From: Lineus longissimus
Taxonomy: Eukaryota; Nemertea; Pilidiophora; Heteronemertea; Lineidae
Direction: 5' to 3'
NCBI RefSeq assembly: GCF_910592395.1
Contig: NC_088315.1
Span: 6,698,501 to 6,762,500 of the forward strand
DNA: 64,000 bases
Positions 28,830 to 41,725 of this stretch are shown here, in pieces; position 1 is the first letter of the stretch; the number at the start of each line of letters is the position of its first letter. The position numbers were made by a program, and so were the translations under genes. The notes under the pieces were generated by a model. The model saw nothing but the letters and a program-made list of their open reading frames with translations, did not search any database and had not been told where the DNA came from.

Positions 28830-30443
28830 AGTTGAAAGATTCTTTTTAGACAATGATGTATGTACATCTATGTTTTAGTTATACATGCAAAATGTTAAAA
28901 TTGACATCAGATTGAATTTGAAACTGTTTTTTGCGTTGCATGTAACTACATTATACCACCATTCTGTCATTTTGCATACATGTAAATGTGTGTGATCAGC
29001 TTTGCTGTTAATTGTAGACTTTATGTTATTTTGTTGTTAATAACCATGTTATTGTGATTCACTGAATGTGTGACCCACTGTTACAAAAAAGTCGACAATA
29101 AGATTGACGTGATAGAAAAAATTAGATTATTGCAATATAGAATATTGACAATGTCACAACCTTGTCCTGTGATATTTATACCCGTTCCATCTTCATATAT
29201 GTAGTTCAAAACGGCAGTGATTTGTGGATTAGAAGACCATTTTTATTAGCAACATCTTGTTTGCTGTTGAAAGTATTCAAACTTGCATGTGTTTTGCCGC
29301 AGTGGGTCGCACAAAAGATTGGTTGATGTTGTTGCTGACTGAGCAAAATCGATTGTGTTCCAGTGACGCGTCACATTATTTAAAGTTATCTATGTGGACG
29401 TAGTCCATTCCTGATGAAATGTTTATTTTTGAAATTTTGGCGGTCATCGCCAAGTGTATTTGTACATAAACTGTAATTTGTTGACATTTTGAACAGATAC
29501 CAAACAAATTTTAAATAGTCTCTGTGTAATGACATGTAACCCTCTAAAGGCCTACGCTGTCCGTTAAAAATTTTAGATTTGTAATAGAAGGTGATACAGA
29601 CTAGATATAAATTACTGTTTTGTAAACAGCTACAAGTATACAAATACCATAAATACCTAGTTTCAGCGACTTCGTATACATAGCAACTGCCCTATCGCAT
29701 TGTGCATTGTGCACAACTGTCTTTCTATTTTTCTGGACAACCAGTTATTACGAACGGCATATCCCTTTAAGCACTTGATGAGAAATGTCCATGATTGTGA
29801 TGATCTGAATTGCCGAATAAAAAAGATGAAAGGTGGAAAGTGTTTTTAAAATCATGATTAAAACGAATGTTAAATTTAAAACAAGTATCTATTGGCTTGA
29901 TTCCTTTCAGTTTCTGGTTGTGGTTCACTCTTCCAGATGCGGATCCGGTTGTGATTCATTCTCCCAGATTCCTGTCCGTTCACATGCAGACAGGATGCAG
30001 ATCAAGGTTCACATGCAGACATGAACTATGACTCTCCAAGATCACGTCTGCGTGAACCTGCGATTAAGGAAGCAGTGTAAAAATGACTTCGAAATAGTAG
30101 TGGAGCAAAAATTGCGAAAATAGAAGCTCTCAATGAAAACCATTTCTCGGAGTCCTCTCACTGTTGACAAACGCATTGATGCCCTTTGTCTTAACTCTGA
30201 CGCGCGAAGAAGACCGTTTTAGTGCCGCCATTGGCGACATCTTCTCATCATAAGGGCTTAATTTTACAATTGACCAGAATTTCGCTGCTCATACGTCCCG
30301 AAGAGCCATTCTTCTTGATGTCTACATGCATCCGACGGAGCGGGATAACTTTTTTTTGGGCATACTGTTAAGTCGGCTGGGAGCCGTCCCATCTACCACG
30401 TGGTTGGTTGTGCCCCGGTGTTGCGTAATGAAATGGTCCGAGT
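28830..30443. other. Intergenic region with dispersed repeat pieces
   Basis: No coding signal. It contains the repeat piece 29540-29582 (like 845-885) and 29695-29780 (like 41640-41725), plus further AATAAA sites that could be alternative POLR1F ends. Confidence 0.45.
29695..29780 (+). repeat. Dispersed repeat copy A1
   Basis: Aligns by eye with 41640-41725. Shared blocks include CATTGTG, ACAACTG/ATAACTG, TTTCTATTTT, CCAGT, TACGAAC and CTTTAA over about 80 bp, in the same orientation. Family unknown. Confidence 0.5.
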
Positions 30444-30711
30444 CTATCTTATCTGTGTTAAGCGACGGTCTTTACTATCAGCTGGATTTACGGTATTGTG
30501 GTTAAACTGCAGGTAAAAATCCGTCTCGTTCCATCGCCATGGCTTTTGATTGACTTCTTCCAGCTCTCTTGTCCTCACTCTGTTGAAATCCGTAAACTCA
30601 GTTAGAACCTGTCTTTGGCTGGGCGTGGTATCTGACACACTTTCGATCATCATTGGATCAGGGATTTCTGGCATCATCTCATCATCTCTATGATATATTG
30701 GTATCAATGAC
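30444..30711 (-). CDS. Probable 3'-terminal coding exon of an unidentified gene
   Basis: The open frame starts right after an acceptor (ACATTTACATAG) and runs 88 codons to a stop. Codon pattern (purine-first codons, many Asp and Glu) and a mixed hydrophilic sequence look coding. Pieces include YHRDDEMMPEIPDP, TPSQRQVLTEFTDF and NQKPWRWNETDFYLQF. There is no ATG at its start, so upstream exons are needed; the exon begins in phase 2. I do not recognise the protein. The nearest compatible upstream exon is 30838-30923. No close AATAAA was found downstream. Confidence 0.5.
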
Positions 30712-30837
30712 CTATGTAAATGTCATGGTAATTGCATGAAACCCAGCTTTGATGAAGATCACAGGATCATACAGGGATTGATACCTTTACCTATAAGGTA
30801 ATTATCATGATGTTTCAGACAATCGGATTGTCCTCAC

Positions 30838-30923
30838 CGACGACTTGTGTGGGCTCTCCGCCGACCAGTGTTGGGTGTAATACAAAGGCGTGATAATGGT
30901 GTAAATAATGGGAAGGACTCTGC
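30838..30923 (-). CDS. Possible upstream exon of the same unidentified gene
   Basis: 86-nt interval bounded by an acceptor (GCCCGTATTACAG) and a donor (CG|GTGAGG). It is open in the frame that starts in phase 0 and ends in phase 2, which matches the exon at 30444-30711 across a 126-bp intron. It would code for pieces such as FPLFTPLSRLCITPN. Composition is not strongly coding, so the splice-site match is the only support. Confidence 0.25.
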
Positions 30924-31461
30924 CTGTAATACGGGCCAATGACAACAATTATGAAAGTACATGTACATGGATTTCGACTCCACCCAGTGGAGCTGGGCGC
31001 AAAGGCGCCAAAATAGTTGTCATTAAATTCTGCACCGAAACAAATATTTTTTCGCAAGGGTTGGCAAAACGGGTAGTGAATACAAGTGTATGCATGAATC
31101 ATCTCGCACGTTTTATCGATCCGTTATATCAAACGCATGTGACAAAACCTTGCTGGCGACTGCACTTGATAAAACTTCCTCACACGCGCCAGGCACATGC
31201 GTTGACAAAACGAGTACACCTGGCGTAGATTTTGATCATTGGAATTGGGTTTTCAAGGTGACAGTCAAGACATTGATGCGTCAGTAGTAATTGAAAAATC
31301 GAAAAGTATCACGACGGCTGCAGCAAAGCGGAGATGCGTGGATTTCACCCAGAAAATGGATAAGAACCTCCATCATTGCCGTCACAGACTGTTGATTACG
31401 CCGTGTGGTTACTGAAGCCGGTAACACGCTGCTACACTTATAATCCGGCGTTGATATCTTC

Positions 31462-31713
31462 TCATAACGGGTCCTCCGTACGCCTACCGAATCTCTTGAT
31501 AGATTTATGACGTTGGTAGCGATCGAATTCACGGCGGGAAGCGGAGGCGTCCCGTCCACACACGCAATCATCCATTCCATACCGGATGCTCGCCTCGTGG
31601 AGACCATAAGCAAAGTCCTGCAATTTCCGCCGGTCTTTTATTAAAGCGTTACCGCCTGTCAGACTAAAATTCATTCGGAGAAAGCGAAAATTGTGAGAGT
31701 TTGTTGGTTCTGG
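31462..31713 (-). other. GC-richer open frame with coding-like codon use, unassigned
   Basis: A minus-strand frame of about 84 codons with an in-frame ATG at 31674. Purine-first codons are common and it has pieces such as KDRRKLQDFAYGLHEASIRY and SIKRFGRRTEDPL, then a stop. A second minus frame (31281-31613) is open over the same bases, so chance from local GC content is possible. It may be an exon of the gene ending at 30444. Confidence 0.25.
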
Positions 31714-32664
31714 AGATTATCGTTGTTTATAAGTTACCCTATAGAGGGCCGAATGAAGCCAGCAATGCAAGCTGTTTTGCCAACACTTTAGATTGCTAGA
31801 CTCAAACATGGCACCTTGCTTTCTTTATTCCGTTTGCGACCAAGTCGTCAAATCTTCGCCGAAGCTTTTTCAAGGGCAGAAATTGCGCAAGAAGGCATTG
31901 AAACCTGTGCGTTCTCACCTACAAGTAATTAAAATAGTCCGCGCCAAAATAGCATCCTAGAAGTTAATTCAATAGAGTCGAGCCCTTTTACAGAATGAAA
32001 TCCAGGCATTAATATCAAACTACAAAAAGGTAACCCTAGGAACGTACGCACAGTGCCTTTGATGACAGCGACTACATCTTAAGATGAAAGATTTTTTAAA
32101 ATTTTCAAGCTGCATTGTCATGCGTCATCCCACTATCAAGGACCGACTGCCTCAAGGGTCCAGCTTTCTGTGACCCATTGCATCGAAACCCTGCTTCTAA
32201 GTGTTGCTTCTTTTGGGAAATTATTGCAGAAGGCTGGTTTTCTGCAAATAAAGTGGCTCGTGGCCTTCCGATTTCAAGTTGGGCAGCGTTTGTACCGCAG
32301 CGGAGCCAATACTCTATCTGCTTATCTTGCGACCTGCTGGTTGCACGCTGCGGGTGAAGTTTCGTCAAGTCTTCACTACGAGAAGAAAAATACCCTGAAA
32401 GAAACATTTCATTACCGTACGTGTACTTTGATAGAAAAACACCCGGAGATACTACAAAAAGACAATTAATATAGTCTCCAGTTTCAATATACCAATAGGC
32501 CTACCGTTGAATGCGGCTGAGGAAGAAGCTGTAAACGCTATCGAAAAAAAGATTTGGGGGAATTCTCGCTCGTCTTTAACTATTGCCTTTTTTCAACACC
32601 GATGAGACAAATTGGCTCAGAGGCTTTTTCTGTTTAATCGTCATGGCTACTGTAAAACACCAAA

Positions 32665-32720
32665 TATATATTCGCGGACAACCCCGATTCGCGAAAATAA
32701 AAATCGCTAACGTTCATGTT
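32665..32720 (+). repeat. Dispersed TTCGCGAAA-type repeat piece
   Basis: AATATATATTCGCGGACAA...GATTCGCGAAAATAAAAATCGC. Similar pieces lie at 41155-41215 (ATTCGCGAAAGTAAAACGC) and, inverted, at 50820-50890. This looks like an old short mobile element. Confidence 0.4.
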
Positions 32721-35700
32721 TTCTTTAATTTGAAAAAACCGAAAGAAATTTCAAAATCTGCCAAAATAAAAACCATGAAATTTAGATTTTCCATTAAAAA
32801 AAAAAAAAAGGCACGAAATATAAACGCTAAACAAGAAGCGAAATCTGACTCGGGGCAATATCCTTCCAGTCAGCTTCCACGGCATTTTCTGAACACCTTT
32901 AACAACCAGACGGATGTCATCATCGGAAAGATTAGATTGTTATTTGACCATCATATGTATAGAGGCAGATTGGTTTTTATGCCTCTCGCTTGGAGACAGC
33001 AATGAAAGGCCAACGCTGGCGAACTTGGATCTAATGACAAAGAACAAAGGAGTACATGTAGGCCTTTTGTTACATGTAAAGTGCTCGATTCGTCTCCCGA
33101 CGCGTTCCAGACAGATTCTTATCGTGAATGCTGCTAACGGCGTATCATAAATAAAAATGAATAGGACAGGTTACCCGTGTATAGGCCTATTTATAAACAT
33201 TTAGTTTGAAAATGCCATCAATAGGTCTAAAGTCATTAAGATTTGTTTTCGCGTCAATATTTATGCCTTTTTGATGAATGGGAAAATCGGCGGTTCCTAA
33301 GTAAAATTTTTCGGTGACCTTTTCGGTGACCTTAGAGGAGGACAATACAAGGCGCGTCTATGAGATTCCCTCTCTGCGGCACTTTGATTTTCGCCGAACA
33401 AATCGGATGTACAAAGTTGCTTTTTGAGTCTCCCACGGTCACGAGCGAACCAGTCTGAGTGATCTAAGTTGTTTTTTTCTGAAATGATGATTGTTATCGA
33501 CCAATCACAAAGGAGAGCCAAATTCTGCGTGAGGAAAAACCAATCACAGGAACCAGCCTATCGCAAACCACGCACCTCACTGCGAGATCTTGCGATATTT
33601 GGGTAGTTGATCGCTCCGTTCTGTTCTTGAAAAGAAGGACGAAATACCTTCAAAATTACGTACGAACATGTATGTAACCGAAATAAATGTTCCTTAAACG
33701 TTTATTGGTAGCGTCTATACATTGTATCCGTTTTTTCAACGCGTGCGTAGCTTTCCTCATGTTTTACAAGGTATCATAATTGTCGCGTGCGTTGACAAAA
33801 CGGATATTACATACACACCCGACGTCCCTCCGCATTCGAATTAGTGGTTTGAATATACATTTTGTTTCACCAATATTCTTCGACCACTGAAATATCTCGG
33901 GACGCTCTGGTAGGCACAACTCCGTACGACGCTTTACGTTCGCTTAACACCAGAATCCTCGTTGAGTGCCCATCATCGTAGCTAGAAGCACGATGATTAC
34001 CCGCTATCACTTAATGGAGGCTTGCTAGGTCATTGAATTAATTGGCAAGAAAGACAATATTGAGTACCTATGATTAATCAAGATGATATCGGCGTCGGAC
34101 AAATTGTTTCTTGGTGGACATATAGCTTCAATGGACCTATCAGAGCTTCAGGAAGCAAAAAAAAACAGGTCTTTCTTGGCAATTTCTACGATGAGATGAG
34201 TGCTAGATTTCAATGAGATGACCAGATTTAATAAATGGGTGCTAAAACACGACCATTGAAGTGGATTAATGCGATTTGTAGTGGCTGGTGACACGCCATG
34301 AGAGAGGCTGGTGTTTCAAAAAGGAAAACCAGGGACGTAACAGCGCTGTTTGAGCAAGCGCTTTGTAAAATGGCTTGCATTTTCTCTCTCAAAAAGTGCT
34401 TTCAGCAACTTTTTTCTGATGAAGGTGAAAAAAATCTCTTTATCCTGACATGATTTCAGCATTACACTGGTGCCGTAGAAATGATTACTCTTCCGATACA
34501 TGTGGAAGGTCACTCACATCATTTGCATTGAACTTTTTTCCTGCGATTTCGCCGCAGATTAGTCTAGTTTCAGCTTGGTGCTGGTTTCTGCTTCCAGAAG
34601 TACTGCATGTGTGCGGCAATCACAGCTTCAAGAACTGGTATGCTACTACTACAAGCCAGCTCTTACGGATATATACTGTCACCGCAGTATAGCCACACTG
34701 TAAAGGCAATTATCCGTTTATTCAGCTGACACAATCACTCCAAGAATCATCCGAATAGGTATGCTAGATGTCAAGGAACGACACAATCGGACCTAAACAT
34801 ATATCGAGCTGCAACAGGAGACGTATCACTCGTTTCTGTTCGGACGCCTATGTGTAATACCAAATGTATAAATTATAAGAATGTGGAAACAATACAACAG
34901 CATCTTATCTAGCACTAGGTGCCAAATTCGGGGGATTTTACAAGATAAATCGGACCCTACCCCAATAGCTATCGCTCGTTTTTGGTGGCCGGTAAATAAT
35001 ATTTGTCATCTTCACATGAAATCAGCCCGTCTATATGCAAAAAATGTGACACATTGACCGATTATGGGGAATTTTATATGGTACAAAGCGCTAGCCTGAG
35101 CTACCAATGCTTCTACCAGGATGAAAGGTGAACGTTTTTTCCTCTTTTCCTGGTGCAACGCGTAAGAGTTTTTGTTAGTTGCTTTGATGGCAAGCAATGC
35201 AAACATGGGCTTATACCCAGGGGAGTCGCGGCATTAAAATTATCATAGACTCATTCCAAGGGTCGTATTGCCATTGGTCATTCTCCATGTATGGAATGCA
35301 GAGAAAAAAACGTGCAATTTGACATCACAGCTAGTGCATGTAGGCTTGCAGATGTAGATCCTGAGAAAATACAGTTTAACACATTCAAAGACATTCCCAT
35401 CTACTTGAACGATTTTTAGCTGTATCAACAGCATTCATAATGCGAAACTGGCCATGCTCTTCGGTTGACTGCTAGATCTGGATTCTCACGTGACTCAAGT
35501 TAAAGCTCTCCTCGTCTTGATTCTTGTTGAGGGAAAAGAACCGTGATTCGCTGGTTGTTCCAACACTAACCAATCAAAGATCGTCCTACAACTTATTTGT
35601 TGTTGCAGAATTTCCATGTACATTAAGTTGCTAAATGAGAGCGGATGTAATGGCCATGCCTTGACGTCAAAGGTATTTTATGACAAATTTTAACATCTTC

Positions 35701-36674
35701 GAAAACTAAATCAACAATCTACCTGCGTTGTCGACTGCCGTTCCAGTTGGTTGTTCCCTGTCTGTTACATTTTCACGTCGGGGATACCCAGCGAAGCGGA
35801 GCAGCAAAACGACAGAGTTGGCGACATTTTGATAATGTATCTGGCATGTCTGGAGAGCTCGTTTCTAATATCATACAGAACAATCAAACAAAAACTGCTC
35901 TCCGGAATGTAATCCTCACGATTCACCATATTTGCCCGGTGAGGTGCAAAAGCCGACTCGGACGCTCCAGGTTGTGGCCAATCACTCCATATACAGTACC
36001 TCAAAAGCGTATGTCTTGGTCTCTCGGAGTAACGGTGGCTGTAATCGGGTCCATCAGCCATTATCGCCGCTAATAGTCACTTCACACAGATTCTTTTCTC
36101 ACGTATGAAAAATATGAGGTTTGATTACATCGAAGGCATTTGTGGAAAGCTTGCGTGGTAATATTGTTCTGGCACTTGCAACATTCTTTATCTGCGAATT
36201 ACCAGTGAACATATGTCACCTTGAGATAAGTGCTTTTTGACCTATTACGTTGGTGGTGCTAATATCGTATCACATCACTCTAACGCAAAACTACCTTGCT
36301 GATTTTTAATTACGGCATCTGTATACTCCTTGACAAATACAAACGTGGCTGTATTCCCCAAGTTCTAGGCACTGAATCAACTGATATCATGGGTAAATAA
36401 CTCCTATTTACCTCTGCCAATATCTATTGGGTTTGGCGATTGTCCGCAGATGCACTACAATGTGGCGATGTCATGAAACTTCTATTTGCGAGTGCCATGT
36501 GTCAGTTATGATGACCTTGGTGTAATGTACCTGGTTGACTTTCTGTTCCAGCATATTAATTAAGTGCGTCAATGTTTCATTGGTATGATTGCGTTATAAA
36601 CGTGACCATACTATTGTGCATGTTTTCGTTATGACTTATTTAAATCTGTGATAGTTTGGAAAACGGTCAACCCT

Positions 36675-36925
36675 GTGACGACGACAACGATGATAATGAT
36701 GATAAGTACTGATGATGATGATCATCATCATCATAATCATGTCATGGTGTGATGATGAGTATGATGATAATGATGATGAAGATAGATGAATATGATTCGT
36801 GGCCCGACTACATGTATTGACATGTACATGTATTACGAAGACAAATGAACAACAATGCTGATGACAACGATGATGATCGGATGTCGACGACGATGATCGG
36901 TTGTCGTCGACGTGATGATGAGAAA
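36675..36925 (+). repeat. Degenerate (GAT)n microsatellite with internal palindrome
   Basis: Rich in GATGAT and CGATGAT units in two blocks (36675-36793, 36855-36925). A 22-bp perfect palindrome (GATGATGATGA and its complement) sits at 36711-36732. It creates spurious His/Ser-rich ORFs on both strands. Confidence 0.8.
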
Positions 36926-38085
36926 GATAATGAGTTCTCATGCGCAGTTGCCTTGTCCCTGGAAGAAAATAGTGGTCTTGGTTGCTTCCGCTTGGCCTTG
37001 GTGCTCCTCTGATGAATAGAGCAGCAGCGCGCAAGTCCCATTCAACTTGTCTTTTTCTGAGCCTTCGAGCCAATGTCAAGAGTCCCAAACCTTCCTTTCA
37101 TTACGGAATGTATCAAAAGCACAATATAAACAAGTTAATACCAAGGTAGGAGAGTTCCTTCTCATTGAACTCTCCTGGTATTTGCTTCCGACGCAGCGAT
37201 AGCCTGTTTGCGCTTGCCTATCCTTTCTGCGACAATACCATGACATCTACCCGTAAATCCCTGTCTGGCATCCCTGTCTGGTTTTTATACTCGGACTGAT
37301 ATACAACAGGTCTACTTATAAAAGGAACTAAAAACGAGGACCAAACGCACACGCTATTAAGGCTAGAGATTAGGGCACATAATGGGTTGGCCCTGATTCC
37401 TTTCCGTAAAAAATAAAAGTGCAGCCTCCAAGCGCTAAAAGTAATGGAGAATTAACACTAGGTAAACAATATTGCTGTATCATTTGTTTCAAAGGGCAGG
37501 AGCCAGGTTATTACTTATTTTATTTTCTCCATACTTCAATGGACTGTAAAAAACGCACATAAAGTGCACTAAAATAGTCTTGTAAAATAAAGCACTGAGT
37601 TTTAGTAAAACCTTTGCTCGAAATCATCTTCTTAAGATGGCAATTAAAAATCTAACAATACTTTACCTTTTTAACAAAAAAATGGAGCAGAAAATCGAAC
37701 CCATGCCTCACATTGTGACGCTCGGCAACACATCTTTGAAGTGCCTCGGAAAAAGAATTCAAAATTTTCTTGGAAGCTTTATCAATGTTTTGTGTTAAGT
37801 CTCGTTGTTTACTGGTTTGTATATAATTAATGAGGTTTTTGTGTATTTTTCATATTTTCGTCAAGAAAATGCCATTGGCATTGTCATTATTATTACGTTT
37901 TCTAATGACTTGCTTCTCTTGTTATGGGAAGACATAATGTAATGTTTACCATAACCAGGGAATGTTTGTTTGTAACAGAAAGGCCACCCTCATAAACCAT
38001 TATCGCTATTTTTTATCGTCATCCATCGTTATGTTATTTCAATATTTGAGTCGGCAGTATTTTCACGAGATAGAATCATCTTTGT

Positions 38086-38278
38086 CGATGGCATCAATAT
38101 CATTATCGTCATGTCATCGTCATCGTCGTCTTCGTCTGTATCATCATGATCACGACCATCGTCGTCGTCATCAATCATCATTACTGCATTTGTTTTGTTA
38201 TTGTCGTCGTTGTCGTTATCGCTACTGTCATCGTCGTCGTCGTTGTCATCTTAATCGTGAACGCCATCGTCATTATAG
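38086..38278 (+). repeat. Degenerate (ATC/GTC)n microsatellite
   Basis: Units TCATCG, TCGTCG and ATCATC over about 190 bp. This is the same repeat class as 36675-36925 but in the opposite orientation, about 1.2 kb away. Confidence 0.8.
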
Positions 38279-41154
38279 CAGATACTAGATTTTTTTAAGT
38301 AGAAGGAATACCCTCTCAAGAGTCACTTGCTAATGTCATACCGTCTTGTTTTTTTCGATATCTCGAAAACATAATGTCGAAAAAGGAATGCGAAAACAAT
38401 GTATGCGAATGATCGAAAAGGTCCACATAAATTGCCTTACGAACAAAAATTCTTCACTCGGATGACGTTGGCGTTGGCGTTAAATTATGGGTTCCTGAAA
38501 GTGTTGTTGTTCATACTTCAGTAGCTTCTCAATTTACTACGTTTTTTCACGTGTTGGTTGCTTTTACAGTCCTGGTTTTCGTTTCGATTAATGGTACACA
38601 CGCAATTATTACATTTTCCGCACATTAGCTTCATGCTGTTTCGCATCGGTTTGTTTTGAAATAATAGCATACGTCAGGTTTTTGGGCTTTTATCTGTGGA
38701 TAGGAATTAATATAGCGTGAATGTCCTTTTCCCCAGACTGGCTTTGAGAGTGAAAGTGTAATTTTGTTGAAATTAAGTGAGAAAGGTAGCGAAAAACAGG
38801 AAATGTTATTATACGTCTGATACACTTTATTTCTGAAAAAACGTAACTTAACTGCTGTTTGCTATTGCTGCGTTCTCGTGCGTGACATTCTAAAATATTT
38901 CGCGTTGGCCATGGCGTAAATTCTTCTACTTACTACATGTACGTGTAGTATGGTTCAATCATGATCTCGAGAATTAACAGCAAAAAAGCCCCCCCCCCCA
39001 AAAAAAATACGAGAATGAATCGTGTGCTCATGCTTTTTGTGTAATTTGAGAAACTTTGATAGTAATTCTCAGATAACTCTGCAGAAACACCTCGAACATA
39101 GAAACATCCTTTGAAGAAAAGATAATGACCATCCCATTCAACAGGTTCAAGGTCGAATCTGTGGCAGGTAATCAGAAGAATCAACTTCTCAAACCCCATG
39201 AGAATGATAGCCAAGTACCTTCACCAACCTACTACTTTGCACCTCCCGGCGGTGTTATTACTCTGGAGAGCTTGGCGTCCTCATCATGAGATACAATAAC
39301 AACGTCCAAGGACCAACATGTATACAAAATCGCGGAATTACATCTCACAAAATGTCTACCGACCAGTCATCTATGGCCATACTCCCACTACACAGTCAGA
39401 TATTAAAACAGAGCACAGCAATGGACAGTCAGAAACTATTCTTCGTATAAGCGTTGAGTGTCAGGGAAAATTGGAAAGAAGAGGAAGCACCACAAAGAGA
39501 AGGGGTGCAGATACAAGGTGCACCATTTCGGTCCAACATAATCTGGTGGCTGGGCGTGTCATAACATCATCAGGGAATAGATTGCTTCGGATACATTCAA
39601 AGGGCCCCGGTGAATTCTAATACCTCCGATGTGGTGCAGAGAATCCGAAATGCGGACAAAAAGTCCGTGGAAGCGTCTTGGTTATGCTGCCAACTTGAAT
39701 TTGATACCAGAACGCGCCTGTGTGACTCTCAAGAAATCGTCGCAGGAATTCCAAAACATGTAAAGTGAGATGTATCGCGTTTGATAGCGATTAGATCTCA
39801 TGAATATCACTTGGGACTGGCTGGGCTTTGATACTTTTACCATTCCTTCTATCGTAACGTGATAGCCTGGTATGGAGGGTAAATTAGCATACAACAGATA
39901 ACAGCGTCACATTAGAATTTGCAGTTGCGATACAGATAATGCTGTCATCCCTCGTGTGCAATGGGTAAAATGAGGCATCGTTTAGATAGCTTCTCGTAGC
40001 ATAAAGCATGTTAAAGGCGAGGCTCCATTCATGTTGATTATTAATAATTAGAAACACATATAAGTATCGCCGTAGTGTCGTTACCTTGAAACTTGGTACG
40101 CAAAGGATTGCTGTATAAGTCTACGCAACGGCATGGTTGAAATTTATATCACAATTCGTATGTAGCTGCAAAGTAATTTAAAATTTTCAAATTCAAGCTT
40201 TAAGTCAAACCTTTTCAACAATCGAACCTAGTCTTTGATGGGGGGTTCTTTTGTGTCCATATCTACTCACGTGCCAAAGTTATTGAATGAGAAACATGTA
40301 GCAAAAACATGGTCTATTCAGTGACCATCCCCTAGACAATTGACAACCCGACACCACGTAGCCCATTTCACGAGAAAAAACCCGAAAATGCTTCGGAAAA
40401 TTTGTCATTAGTATCTCACTGGAAATGGCTCGTTCTATTAAACTTGGTGGTCTATTGTCCTAGTCTGACGAACTAAGCCTTTGAAGTTGCAGACGAAATA
40501 TGACACTTTGATCAACTGCTGCATCTTCTATATGAAATCCTCCAAGTACATGTATCCTAGTAACATTTTTTTGTGAGATGGACGATGGTAAGTTCCTTTC
40601 CATTAACGAAGTTCCGTTCAATACGTTTTTTTTCGCTATAAAGTATAAGTAAATAGATCCCGACCTCTAAGTCTTCTCGAATGCGGTATCAAAGTGACAG
40701 AGGGAGAATGTTCGAGGATGTGGTAAAAAGTTTGTGTCAATTTACATGTGAGAAGCCCTTCTTACAATCCTCTACTGAGAAATCCAAATAAAAATGTTCT
40801 AAATTCTCGTGAAGTTCTCAAGGTTTAAATCAGGATCATAAGTACTTAGCAGTCTTGTAACTGGATTATCATTTTCAATTTCGCATCAAAGGGATGTACC
40901 GATTTATATCATCTATAAATCTTCGGTGATGCGATCCTTTTACGAATTTTTCTTCCCTCTTTTGTCTCTGTTATAAGAAGGCGGAAGAGTATGAACTAGA
41001 GCACAAGGCAATCACCTATATCCAAAGAAGTTACGTTATCATCTTGAACAAGTTTTTCTGAATTATCCTAGGTACTCCGTATGTAGCCATCTCTCATATA
41101 GTAGAGTACAAAACTTGAGATGTGAAGGTCTGCACACTTTAGCTAATATAGAGC

Positions 41155-41215
41155 AACCGAAATTCGCGAAAGTAAAACGCCCGCGAAAATTTACGGTTTA
41201 CAGTATAGTCAATAT
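41155..41215 (+). repeat. Dispersed TTCGCGAAA-type repeat piece
   Basis: CCGAAATTCGCGAAAGTAAAA CGCCCGCGAAAA then TTTACGG...TACAGTATAG. Same type as 32665-32720 and 50820-50890. Confidence 0.4.
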
Positions 41216-41639
41216 ATATTTGCGTGGCCTGAAGTAGTATAAGTTCTTCTATCTCTGCCTCTGTAATCCGCCACCATAAAACTACAGCATGACATTTGAT
41301 TTATTCATTGAAACCAGTCATTTATCAACAATAAATAGCAATGGAAGTGTATTGAATTTTCATTATTGATCAATTCGAATACTTTGGTGTACCGGTAAGA
41401 TGTTATACGTCTATTGATGTTGGTCTCAATTTATCAATCGGATATCATGATCACTGCTGCGTGTACACGTAGTTATGGTCAGCGTCAAGTCATTTTACAA
41501 GGATAGAAGTGATTACTTTGAAGATACATTAGTATATACGCCAGGGTTGAACCGCTTTTTAACCCATTCCTAGACGCAAAGGCAGCACGGAGAACATTTC
41601 TGACAAAAGATGAGTCGCCTTGAGGTAGACGATAACTGC

Positions 41640-41725
41640 ACTAAGCCATTGTGTATAACTGCATTTCTATTTTCCCGGAGCACCAGTAAATACGAACTGC
41701 GAACCTTTAACGTGCTGTAGATACG
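41640..41725 (+). repeat. Dispersed repeat copy A2
   Basis: Second copy of the repeat at 29695-29780, same orientation, diverged but alignable with small gaps. No terminal structure seen. Confidence 0.5.

Noticed and set aside
35765-36061. 98-codon minus-strand ORF with a real ATG and a plausible N-terminal half
   Set aside because: No good donor and no link to other exons; both strands are open because the GC content is locally higher. Could be revisited if transcripts map here.
36636-37088. 150-codon His/Ser-rich minus ORF
   Set aside because: Translation of the (GAT)n microsatellite, not a gene.
37680-37790. tRNA-like word GGGTTCGATTTTC on the minus strand with a weak A-box
   Set aside because: No cloverleaf can be drawn: the anticodon arm is missing. 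At best a decayed SINE head.
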